A DNA stretch of 64,000 nucleotides from Caprella mutica (Eukaryota > Arthropoda > Malacostraca > Amphipoda > Caprellidae), in the NCBI GenBank assembly GCA_947561585.1, contig CANNZV010000930.1, positions 85,657 to 149,656 on the forward strand, given 5' to 3'. The position numbers and the translations under genes were made by a program. Below, in pieces: positions 20,785 through 32,800 of this stretch (position 1 is the first letter of the stretch; every line of letters begins with the position of its first letter). Below the pieces are notes generated by a model that worked only from the letters and a program-made list of their open reading frames with translations, had not been told where the DNA came from and ran no database searches.

Positions 20785-22966
20785 TTCGATCATGTTCAAG
20801 GGCTTTAGCAATCTGAGGTCATCACAAAGCACTGCATAGAAAACAAATTTCACTAATAAAAGAAAAAGACGCAGCATGATTGCAACGGATACACCAGAGA
20901 AATAAGAGCTTTTTACTGGTGCCACTAAGGATAAGGCATTCGAAATCACTTCATAAAGTATCCGCCGTAGATGGCCTGTGAACTATTGTTCTTGGTCTGG
21001 TATAGAACTCTTAATTTAACTCAGGATACAATAACATAGGGTATGGTAATCAGCTGATTGAATCTCTAATTTTGACGTAACCACCGGGTGACTGAAAATG
21101 GCGACTATGACCACACTTTGAAACATGGGAAAACCTACTTAAACTTTAGTCACTTCTAAATTTAATTTTTTCTTATCAATTACTAACTAGGCATTGGTTA
21201 AATTGTATTTCCAATATTTTTTTCTTATTTATTATTCATAGGAACTACAATTTAGCAGTTAACTAGCACTAGTTTAGGCTCCTATGTAGCATATTTTCAA
21301 GATCCTATTTTTTATAGATAAGAAAAGAAATGAACAATAAAAACACACCTGAATTATATCTATATATTCAACTTTAAGGTTCAATCGCCATTTCCGCTTT
21401 TCTTTTGCACGAAACCCTTATAAAATGACTTCAAACTCCTCGATATTAACATGCAAATACGAGTGAAAATGAGCCGCTTGGTCACAAACAAGGTATGTGT
21501 TGTTGTGGTGACGTCATATTTTTGTGTCGTCTACTAGGTACTATACCCGTTTATGTTCCTGTACCTTGATTTAACTGATCCATTCGTCTGAAGAACTTAA
21601 ATCTCTACCGAAAACGTTGGAAATGAAGGTTTATGAACTTGTAGAATTTGATTTGATTTCTAAAACGTATTCTGTTGGCCAAATTATATTAGAAATTAAA
21701 ATAGAGCTATATTTACCACCACAAATTCGCACAAATAATGTTCGGAATATACCTTCGGAAAGATATGCCAACAGGAATTTATTAAGGGTTGAAAACGGCG
21801 ATGAGTTGGGTCATCAATGGGTAATGCAGACTGGCTTAAGCAGTTACCAGTAGTTTATTCTGAAGGAATTAGACACAATAGTTTTAATTATTGATCACCA
21901 CCAAACCAGACTCAAAATATTCGGCAACAATTCAATTATTTCAAAGACAAACCTTGAAATTTAATACTTATTAAAGTAAAGCTCTTTCAAGAGTCTACCA
22001 AATTAAATGGTTAGACGCGAAGTTAGTTAACAGTGGAGTTTAGAATAACTCTTAACAAGATTTTAAATGGAGCTAAAGCTCACGAAAATAAGGTCGTACT
22101 ATTGTACTTGAAGAAAAAATGTTCTAACATAGAAAGGATAGGGTTTAATAGCTTTCTATATTCTTTATTAAGGAGTAGTTGCTTTACCGCTTAACTACTA
22201 TAATAATAATAGAATTTATTAGTTTAATCAACACTATACTCGAACGTCATCACAGATCGAGTGTTAGGTAGTTACTCACAGATTGAGTGTTTGTTAGATA
22301 CTGATTTTATTCGAACAGAGTGCACTTATTTATAGAAATTAAAGTGCTATACAGCGCTATCTGGTGGTGGTGATTTTGAATACATCCTACCTAAGTTTTT
22401 ATCATTTACAAAATATATCAAATATATGAGAAATGATTTTTACAATAAACAAATGGAAAAATAGACAATATACAATAATACATGGAAAGGTTATTTTTAA
22501 TACAAAAGTGTGAGAAAGATAAATACGAAATATTGCTGTTAGGCGAAGATTCGAATGCATTGAGCTTAATTTTCCAAATGTTCCTGACATAGCATCGGTG
22601 AAGCTAGAGGACATTAAACTGATATTCTATGAACCAACTGAGTGTGGGACAATATAAAGAGATAATTCGAACTTGAAATTTGACCATAACCTCAACAATA
22701 TAAAAGTTTGATAAACTGTCCCATCGTTCACCAGGGTATGTCCCATTGTTCACCAGTGCTATTATACAATGGGACAATTTTTTGTTTTTTATTTAATTTT
22801 CTTCTAGTCAACAGAATATGTGATAGCATTCGAGTTAGTTTCATTTTATAAAGGTATATCTATATTACACATGGATTTTTTATTTTTCATAGTTTGCCCA
22901 TAGTAAATGAAATATCAATCTTTCTGTGTTTTTTGTCCCATTGATGACCATCCTCCCCTACCTACC
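20785..22966 (+). mobile_element. Second copy of the 4-kb transposon, interrupted
   Basis: It runs in the opposite orientation to 3961-5314. Matching blocks are 20785-21015 (GATCATGTTCAAGGGCTTTA, AAAAAGACGCAGCATGATTG), 21555-21690 and 22500-22966. The right end (CCCATTGATGACC, then TCCTCCCC, then TA) is a diverged TIR. The left TIR is missing. About 540 bp (21015-21555) and 800 bp (21690-22500) of extra DNA separate the blocks, either insertions here or deletions in the other copy. The coding remnant EMKVYELVEFDLISKTYSVG is open from 21617 on the plus strand. Confidence 0.7.
21617..21853 (+). pseudogene. Transposon protein fragment (YELVEFD...YSVGQI)
   Basis: The open frame begins with EMKVYELVEFDLISKTYSVG and QIILEIKIELY, corresponding to the minus-strand remnant in the first copy (ETLEIKIYVLVEIDETSKTY). 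This recalls the C-terminal 'DYVLVKF....YYVGQI' segment of invertebrate DDE transposon proteins. The second half of the frame does not match the other copy. It is a relic. Confidence 0.4.
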
Positions 22967-23105
22967 TACAGACTACAGTGTAGGTACTTATCTATCAAGA
23001 GGTAGGTATTCCTACTACAAGACTGCAATTACCTTGCACCTATCTATCAAGAAGTAGGTACCTACCTACAATGTACCTACCTCTCTATATGTAGAAGGCC
23101 ATTTC
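22967..23105. repeat. TACCTACC / GGTAGGTA cluster
   Basis: Dense GTAGGTACCTACCTAC-type words with imperfect inverted symmetry. Similar clusters lie near 16890 and 62570-63120. Confidence 0.6.
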
Positions 23106-23109
23106 GTCT

Positions 23110-25300
23110 TGGTAAAGATATTATAATGTATTAAATACCTAGATAAAAAATCTTTTATATAACTAATTTTAATTTACACTATCTTATATACTTTTAAAAG
23201 CAGCAATTCTCACCAGGTACCTCAGTAACTAGTAGTCTAGTACGCTATTGTGTAGTGCGTATAAGTGAATTGAAGAGAAACTCCAACCTGTGTATGTGAT
23301 TGATTCAAGATCGATTTCTCACACAAAAGTATTAAAGTTTTATATAATGCTAATGTTATCGCATTGAATAATGTTTTTTTCTTTCTATTATCGAAGAAAT
23401 TAACAATATTGTTTACCATATATACATAACATTCAAATAATGACTCTGTTTGTTCTATTTTAATAATGCAATACACACATTTCAGGACCCACGTGACGTC
23501 ACACTCTTCCTAGCGTGTTTAGGGTGGGTTGAGGAACCTGCGCGCGAGCATACCTGGTAAGTTAATTATACCATGGTCCAAACTGTTGAAGATTGTGGAG
23601 TTGCTGCTGGTGCCTCAGGTTAGCAAATACTGTTCAAATTACAAAGTATCCAGATATTCATTAAACTTAATGAGAGTTGGAATGAAATATGAGTATGAAT
23701 TTATGAAATAAATTCTTATTGGCAAGTGCAAATCTGATAATTATTTGACAGGGGCGGAGATGTTCTTGTTTGACGCATAAAGCTGCCAAATTTTGGATGA
23801 TGTCTATAAGAGAACAGATTTCTGTACCAAAGACCATTCTCATATGGTTTACATGGACGTTGATGCAGGTAATTTGATGCCTAATTAAAAAATAGATTTC
23901 AACAATAGCATAACCAATCAGCTGCACACTCAAATTAATGTCTCATATTCTTTTTTGAATTAATCTCATGAGCTTCTTTTATTCATGTTCCAACTTGAAA
24001 GTTGGCTCTAACGCTTATATGTTAAGGTTTCCATCTTATGATACCAATATTTTTCAAACTTTTTAATCAACATTTGAATGATCTTAGGAATCGAATTCTG
24101 GGCAAAGATGATGTGAATATTATATGTAATCAAATCGACAAAATATAATAAAGACTTATAGGTACATTATGTGGTACACAAATTTGACAATATTAATTTC
24201 AAAATTTGCTCAGAAAGTTACTTGTATATTGTAACTCTTTAGTTGTATTTAAATAAAAAACAATTCTTAATAATCATCGACTTGTTATTTAATGAGAATC
24301 TGTGACTTCTTCTGTTCAGAATAAAAATAATTGCATAAGGTCTTGTATGAGCATCTGTAAATTTCAAACATACAAATTTGTGTGCAAAGAAGTTCTACAA
24401 CCAAGCATGACCTTACATGCTCAAACGTATTTTTACTAGAGTGATGAAGTAAATGTATTTTATAACAGTTCATACAACAGAGCAGTTCATAAGTTTTAAT
24501 CATTGGGTTTTTATTGTCTAGTTGAAAAGAATACAACGGTTCCAGATTCTTCAAAATTTCCACCTATTCCAACTGCTCCGAAAAATCCTACGTATCTAGA
24601 ACTTTTCTGCAACTGTGTCTGAACTTTATCTGTCAGTTTTATCCATAGAGAAATTTAAATGCTAGCAACTCAATCAAAAAGGTACATAATAATTAATTAA
24701 CTATTTAATTAACTAGTTAATTAATTAACGTCTTCTTATGAATCAAAGTCCACATCGCTGAAGTCAAAAGTATATTTAATTAAAATAAACTCTTCTGTTA
24801 AATATTAAAAGATTTAGTTTGACAAAATATGTATATATACATAGTATAAATATTTATGAACAATGGTTACACTATGTACGTTCTTTATATATTCCATGAC
24901 AATACATATTTTACTAACTTACAGTAAATTGTACAGTATGGGGAGGGGCGTAAAGTGAACTGACTTTTAGTTCCTCCCACTTTTTCCCCCACCCCTCCCT
25001 CTCCGCCAGTAAAAGACTGAACAAAAAAACTCAAATTCAACAAGTACAAATTTCCAACTCAATTGTAATGTACCAATAGCTTAGCTCCATCAGGCTTGTT
25101 GCTATTTATATGTCATACTGTACACAGGTGTGTGAGTAACATCTGTTTGGTGAAATTCTGTGTATGAGACACGAAAATTAAATAACTTTTATATTTATTT
25201 TTTTATTTTCTTTCTAGTAGGAGAACTTCAAATGTAAGATCTCTGAAATTGATTGGATTCATATTTAAAAACTTACAGTATTAGAATAGAAAAACTTTGA
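23110..25300. other. AT-rich DNA, no gene supported
   Basis: Only short unrelated open frames. Notable items are a palindromic AT stretch near 24700 (TTAATTAACTAGTTAATTAA) and a short C/T-rich tract near 24980-25010. No exon or RNA gene was recognised. Confidence 0.45.
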
Positions 25301-25309
25301 AAAGTCAAC

Positions 25310-25405
25310 CTTGTGACAAATTGTTTTGTCAATAAAAAAAATTCGACAAATTTACCTATCGACAAATGTTCCTGACGATAAATATTCCGTCGACAAATTG
25401 CAGCC
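25310..25405. repeat. Cluster of ~15-17-bp units (TCGACAAATTT...)
   Basis: Repeated phrases GTGACAAATTG, TCGACAAATTT, TCGACAAATGTTCC, GACGATAAATATTCC and TCGACAAATTGCAGCC. They are another diverged member of the short-unit class seen throughout the window. Confidence 0.5.
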
Positions 25406-25990
25406 CACAAAGTTTCCTAAACCCGTCATTAACTATTCTAGAACGATTCTGGGCTTCCCTGCAAATCTAATCCACTTATCTTTTAAAACATCCGAATAAA
25501 TTGTACTATTTTCCCTCGCTGTCCCACTCAAACCCAATAATTTCCAACCTATATGTGTTGAAAAGCTAGTTTTTAATGCTACTCTCTATTACATTGGTAT
25601 TTGTGACCCCGTGTAGCACTAACAACTTTCCCATCTTTGAAGTGGAGTTTGCCACCTACTACATATATCCCAACCATGTAATCGTCGGGGACAATCAGGC
25701 GGTCACCGAACTAACTTTTCCATAATGGTTATCTCCCTCTATCTTGGAATAGGTCGTACAAGAAGACTATTTATCTCGCAGAACCTACAATAACTCTATA
25801 CCTACAAACATTAGGTTGAGATATAACCCTACAGATGATGTTAGTAGGCTAAACAAAGTAAACATTAAGTTGATATTAAGTGTTTTTAGCAAAACGTGTT
25901 GTGTCATAGATATGGTTGGTATCACTAGTTGTAAAGTATGTATATTTAATATATATTTGAATTATGATTTTTAAATATGAAAGTTGAGAT
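25406..25990. other. No gene seen
   Basis: Mixed-composition DNA with no open frame of note and no recognised element. Confidence 0.4.
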
Positions 25991-26019
25991 AAGCAATAAA
26001 AACTCTATTCTAGCCATTT

Positions 26020-26175
26020 TCAGAGTGACAAAGGAGCTCCGCCCCTTCCGGGGACGAACCAATCTCTTTTTCCTCCGCCCTCCTCTTTCATGGGAGGAGC
26101 CTTACTCTTATATAAGACAGATGCATGGGCGAGTATTTATCAGTTCTCATGTAACAGTGCAAATAGTTGCGATAA
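26020..26175 (+). promoter_or_regulatory. Promoter-like segment: CCAAT, TATATAAG, TCAGT initiator
   Basis: A locally GC-rich stretch has an inverted pair GGAGCTCCGCCCC / GGGGACG, then CCAAT within GAACCAATC (26057 region), TATATAAG at 26109-26116, and TATTTATCAGTTC with TCAGT at 26140-26144. The spacing from TATA to the initiator A is 33 bases, close to a canonical TATA/Inr promoter. No gene follows: the next ATG (26199) opens only 13 codons. It could drive an exon outside recognition or be a retroelement promoter. Confidence 0.35.
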
Positions 26176-26239
26176 AAGACTCTAACTACTTTGTGAATTT
26201 GATGAAATTCAAGAGAAACTCGCTTCTCATTTTTTTGTA

Positions 26240-26530
26240 AATTACCATTTTTCGCGTTTGCTCCCATTCCACACTCAACGTATGTCCCCCAGGTGCCCGC
26301 GTCCCTTCTTTTGAATCCACGCTCATTCCACCTTCCTTTTTGATTCCACCAAACTCCACTTTTTTGATAGGGATAGTGACACTTGTGATGGTGATAGTTA
26401 TGGTGTACAGCTTTGTGAATAGAATGCTACTTTCTCTTCAATTCTCTGCTATTCTATCTGGTTCATTTTTTCTGTTGCTTTTCTTGTTTCCCATGTAAAA
26501 ATGAGTAACTTGAAGATGAACCCAGGAAAA
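26240..26530. other. No feature
   Basis: Pyrimidine-rich DNA before the satellite block; nothing recognised. Confidence 0.4.
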
Positions 26531-26532
26531 TA

Positions 26533-26815
26533 TCAGAAAAAAACAGAGGAAAATAACTTACAGAAAAAAGAGCCCACAGCAAAATAGTCTACAGGAAAAG
26601 AGCCCACAGCAAAATAGTCTACAGGAAACGAGCCCACAGGAAAAGAACCCACAGGAAAAGAACCAACAGGAAAATAACCCTCAGGTAAAGAACCCACAGG
26701 AAAAGAGCCCACAGGAAAAGAGCACACGGGAAAAGAGCCCACGGGAAAAGAACCCACGAGAAAAGAACTCACGGGAAATGAAACCACAGGAAAGGACTCA
26801 CAGGAGCTCACCGGT
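26533..26815. repeat. 15-bp minisatellite (ACAGGAAAAGAGCCC)
   Basis: About 18 units of 15 bp, with variants GGAAAAGAACCCACA and GGAAAATAGTCTACA. On the complement the unit reads GGGCTCTTTTCCTGT, so it faces the adjacent GTTTCGTTACC array head-on at 26815. Confidence 0.9.
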
Positions 26816-29800
26816 CGTTTCGTTACTAGGAGGTTTCGTTACCGGTCGTTTTTTACCGGATGTTTTGTTACCGGATGTTTCGGTACCGGGCGTTTCGTTA
26901 CTATGACGTTTCTTTACTAGGACGTTTCGTTACTAGAACGTTTCGTTACTGGGACGTTTTTTCCAGGACGTATCGTCACCGGACGTTTCGTTACCGAACG
27001 TTTCATTACCGGAGGTTTCGTTCCGGACGTTTCGTTACTAGGGCATTTCGTTTCTAGGATGTTTCTTCACCAGATGTTACTAGGATTTCGTTACTAGGAC
27101 GTTTCGTTACTAGGACGTATCGTTACTGGACATTTCGTTACTTGGACGTTTAGTTACCGGTCGTTTCGTTACCAGGGCGTTTCGTTACTGGACGTTTCGT
27201 TAATGGACATTACGTTATCGGATGTTTCGATACTAGGACGTTTTGTTACCAGTCATTTCGTTACTAAAACGTTTCTCTACCGGCGGTTTCGTTACCGGGT
27301 GTTTCGTAACTAGTACAATTTGTTACTGGACGTTTAGTTACAGGAAGTTTCGTTACCAGTCTTTTCATTACCGGGCGTTTTGTTCCTGGACGTTTTGTTA
27401 CTAGGACGTTCCGTTACCGGTTGTTTCAATACTAGGATGTTTCGTTACTGAACTTTTCGTTACTATGACGTTTCGTTACCGGTCGTTTCGTAACTAGGAC
27501 GTTTCGTTACTGAATGTTTTGCTACCATGCGTTTCATTACAGAGCGTTTCGTTACCGGGCCTTTCGTTACCAGACGCTTCGTTACCGGATGTTTCGTTAC
27601 AGGATGCTTCGTTACCGCACGTTTCGTTACTAGGACGTTTTTTTACTGGAATATTTTGTTACTAGGAGGTTTCGTAATTAGTAGGTTTCGTTACCGGACG
27701 TTTAGTTACCAGACGTTTTGTTGCAAGGACGTTTCGTTGCAAGGACGTTTCGTTACTAGGACGTTTTGTTACTAGGACGTTTCGTTACTAAGATGTTCTG
27801 TTACTGAAAATTTCGCTATCGGGCCTTTCGTTACCGGGTGTTTCGTTACCGGACGTTTCGGTACCGGATGTTTCGTAACCGGACGTTTCATTACTAGGAC
27901 GTTGCGTTTCGGGAACGTTTTATTAATAAGACGTTTCGTTACTAGAACTTTTCGTTACGGGACGTTTCGTTACCGAACGTTTCGTAACTAGGTCGTGTCA
28001 TTACTAGGACGTTTCGTTACTAGAACGTTTCGTTACTAGGACATTTCATTAATAGGATGTTTCGTTACTAGGACGTTTCGTTACTAGGACATTTCATTAA
28101 TAGGATGTTTCGTTACTAGGACGTTTCGTTACTAGGTCGTTTCGTTACTAGGAAGTTTCGTTACTAGGACGTTTCATTACTAGCACATTTCGTTACTAAC
28201 ACGTTTCGTTACTAGCACACTTCATCACCTTACGTTTCGTTACAAATCGTTTTGTTGCCAAGCGTTTCGTTTATTAGGATGTTTTGTTACTGGAATGTTT
28301 AGTTACTAGGACGCTTTGTTACTAGAACGTTTCGTTACCAGACGTTTCGTTACCAGACGTTTCGTCACCGTACGTTTCGTTACCGGACGTTTCGTTACCA
28401 GACGTTTCGTTGCCAGACGTTTCGTTACCAGACGTTTCGTTACCAGACGTTTCGTTACCAGACGTTTCGTTACCAGACGTTTCGTTACCAGACGTTTCGT
28501 TACCAGACGTTTCGTTACCAGACGTTTCGTTACCAGACGTTTCGTTACCAGACGTTTCGTTACCAGACGTTTCGATACCAGACGTTTCGTTACCAGACGT
28601 TTCGTCACCGTACGTTTCGTTACCGGACTTTTCGTTGCGAGGACGTTTCGTTGCAAGGACGTTTCGTTACTAAGACGTTTTGTTACTAGGATGTTTCATT
28701 ACTAAGATGTTCTCTTACTGGACATTTCGCTATCAGGTGTTTCGTTACTGGGCGTTTCGTTACCGGATGTTTCGTTACTGGACGTTTCGTTACCAGACGT
28801 TTCGTTACCGGACGTTTTGTTAATAGGACGGTTCGTTACTAGGACGTTCATTACTAGGACATTTCGTTACTAGGATGTTTCGTTACTAGGACTTTTCGTT
28901 ACTAGGACGTTTCGTTACTAGGACGTTTCGTTTCTAGGACGTTTCGTTACTAGGACGTTTCGGTACTAGGTCGTTTCGTTACTAGGTCGTTTCGTTACTA
29001 GGTCGTTTTGTTACTAGGAAGTTTCGTTACTAGGAATTTTCGTTACTAAGACGTTTCGTTTTTACTACGTTTCGTTACTAGCACATTTCGTTACTAGGAC
29101 GTTTCGATACAAATCGTTTCGTTGCCAAGCGTTTCGTTACAGGACGTTTCGTTACAGGACGTTTCGTTACAGGACGTTTCGTTACAGGACGTTTCGTCAC
29201 TGGACGTTTCGTCACCGGACGCTTCGTTACCAGACATTTACTTACCAGACGTTTCGTTACTATACTTTTCGTTACCGGTGATTTCGTTACTAGGACGTTT
29301 CCTTACAGAACTTTTTGTTACCGGACGTTTCGTTACCGGAAGTTTCGTTACCAGAAATTTCATTGTTCGGATGTTTCCTTACTAGGATGTTTCGTTACCG
29401 GACGTTTAGTTACCAGAAAAATTCATTACAAGGACGTCTCGTTACCGGTCATTTCGTTACAAGGACGCTTCGTTACCGGATATTTCGTTACCTGACGTTT
29501 CGTTATTAGGACGTTTCGTTACCAAACTTTCCTTTACTAAGGCATTTTGTTACTAGGACGTTTCGTTACTAGGACGTTTCGTTACTAGGACGTTTCGTTA
29601 CTGAACGTTTCGTTACCAGAAGTTTTGTTACCGGAAATTTCATTGTTAGGACGTTTCGTTACTAGGATGATTCGTTACCGGACGTTTAGTTAACAGAAAA
29701 TTCATTAAAAGGACGTCTCGTTACCGGTCTTACGTTACCGGGTATTTGGTCACTGCAAGTTTCGTTATTAGGACGTTTCGTTACCAAATGTTTCGTTTCT

Positions 29801-32800
29801 ATGACGTTTGTTTCTATGACGTTTGTTTCAAGGGCGGTTTGTTACTAGGACGTTTCGTTACTCGGACGTTTCGTTACTCGGATTTTTCGTTATTAGAACG
29901 TTTCGTTACCGGACGTTTTGTTACAGAATAGTTTGTCACCGAAAGTTTCGTAACTAGGACGTTTCGTTACCAGACATTTTGTTACTAGGACATTTCACCA
30001 CCGGTCGTTTCGTTACAAGGTATTTCGTTATCGTACGTTTCGTTACTATGACGTTTCGTTACTCGGACGTTTCGTTATTAGAACGTTTCGTTACCGGACG
30101 TTTTATTACTGAATATTTCGTTACCGAAAGCTTCGTAACTAGGACGTTTCGTTACCAGACCTTTTGTCAGTAGGACATTTTGTTACTGAACGTTTCGTTA
30201 CTGGACATTCCGGTAATGGACGCTTCGAAATTCCGGTTAGCGTCTTACCGGACGTTTAGTTACTCTACTTTTCGTTACCGGTTATTTCGTTACTAAGACG
30301 TTTCCTTACCGGCTGTTTTGTTACCGGCCGTTTCGTTACCGGAAATTTCATATTTAGGACGTTTCGTTACTAGGATGTTTCGTTACCGGACGTTTAGTAA
30401 CCAGAAAATTCATTACAAGGACGTGTCGTTACTGGTCCTTCGTTACTAAGACGTCTCGTTACCGGGCATATGGTTACTGGACGTTTCGTTACTAGGACGT
30501 TTCGTTACCGGCCGTTTCGTTACTAGGACGTTTTGTTGCTGAATGTTTTGCTACCATGCGTTTCATTACCTAGCGTTTCGTTACCGGGCGTTTCGTTACC
30601 GGATGCTTTGTTATTGGATGTTTCGTTACCAGATGCTTTGTTACCGCACGTTTCGTTATTAGGACGTTTTGTTACTGGAATGTTTTGTTACTAGGACGTT
30701 TCGTTACTAGGGCGTTTCGTTACCGGACGTTTTGTTACCAGACGTTTCGTTACCGGACGTTTCGTTACGGGACGTTTCGTTTTTCGACGTTTTGTTACCG
30801 GACGTTTTGTTAATAAGACGTTTCGCTACTAGGACGTTCGTTAGGTACTAGGACTTTTCGTTACTAGGAAGTTTCGTTACTAGGACGTTTCGTTACTAGG
30901 ACGTTTCATTACTAGGTCGTTTCATTACTAGGAAGTTTCGTTACTATGACGTTTCGTTACTATGACGTCTCGTTACTAGCACGTTTCGTTACTATGACGT
31001 TTCGTTACTAGCACGTTTCATTACTTGGACGTTTCGATACAAATTGTTTCGTTGCCAAGCGTTTCGTTACTGGACGTTTCGTTACCGGACGTTTTGTTAC
31101 AGGGTCATTTCGTTACCAGGTTGTTTCGTCACTGTACGTTTCGTTACTGGATGTTTCGTTACCAAGATGTTTTGTTACTTGACGTTTCGTCGCCGGACAT
31201 TTACTTACCGGACGTTTCGTTACTATTCTTTTCGTTACCGATTATTTCGTTACTATGACGTTTCCTTACCGGACTTTTCGTTACCAGACGTTTTGTTACC
31301 GGAAATTTCATTGTTCGGACGTTTTGTTATTAGGTTGATTCGTTACCGGACGTTTAGTTACCAGAAAATTCATAACAAGGACGTCTCGTTACCGTTCATT
31401 TCGTTTCAAGGACGTTTTGTAACCGGATGTTTCCTTACAGGGCATTTCGTTAACGGAGCTTTCGTTACCGGACGTTTCGTTATTAGGACGTTTCGTTACC
31501 AAATTTTCCGTTAGTAAGATATTTCGTTACTAGGACGTTTCGTTACTTGGACGTTTCGTTACTAGGACGTTTCGTTACTAGGACGTTTCGTTACTGAACG
31601 TTTCGTTACCAGAAGTTTCGTTGCCGGAAATTTCATTGTTAGGACGTTTCGTTACTAGGATGTTTCGTTACTGGACGTTTAGTTACCAGGATATTTTGTT
31701 ACTGGACGTTTTGTCACTGGACGCTTCGTTACCGGACATTTACTTACCGGACGTTTCGTTATTATACTTTTCGTTGCCGGTTATTTCGATACTAGGACGT
31801 TTCCTTACCGGACTTTTCGTTACCGGACGTTTCGTTACCGGAAATTTCATTGTTCGGACGTTTCGTTACGAGGATGTTTCGTTACCGGACGTTTAGTTAC
31901 CAGAAAATTCATTACAAGGACGTCTCGTTACCTGTCATTTCGTTACAAGGACGGTTCGTTACCGGTTGTTTGGTTACAGGGCATTTCGTTAATGGAGCTT
32001 TCATTACCGGACGTTTCATTATTAGGACGTTTTGTTACCAAACTTTCCGTTACTAAGACATTTCGTTACTAGGACGTTTCGTTACTAGGACGTTTCGTTA
32101 CTGAACGTTTCGTTACCAGAATTTTCTTTACCGGAAATTTCATTGTTAGGACGTTTCGTTACGAGGATGTTTCGTTACCGGACGTTTAGTTACCAGAAAA
32201 TTCATTAAAAGGACGTCTCGTTACCGGTCCTACGTTACCGGGCATATGGTTACTGGAAGTTTCGTTACTAGGATGTTTCGTTACTAGGCCGTTTCAATAC
32301 CGGTCATTTCGTTAAAAGGATGTTTCGTTACTGGATGTTTCGTTTCAGGGCATTTCGTTAACGGAGCTTTCGTTAACGGACGTTTCGTTATTAGTACGTT
32401 TCGTTACCAAATGTTTCGTTACTAGGATGTTTCCTCACTAGGACTTTTCGTTTCTAAGACGTTTCGTTGCCGGATGTTTCGTTACAGGGAAATACGTTAC
32501 CGGATGTTTCGTTATTAGGACGTTTTGTTACCAAACGTTTCGTTATTAAGACGTTATGTTATTAGGCCGTTTCGTTTGTAGGTCGTTTCGTTATTAGGAC
32601 GTTTCGTTACTCGGACGTTTCGTTATTAGAATGTTTCGTTGACGGACGTTTTGTTACAGAATGTTTTGTCACCGAAAGTTTCGTAACTAGGACGTTTCGT
32701 TACCAGACCTTTTAATACTAGGACATTTCGCTGCCGGTTGTTTCGTTACAAGGCGTTTCGTTACCGGACGTTTCGTTACTAGGACGTTTCGTTACTGTAC

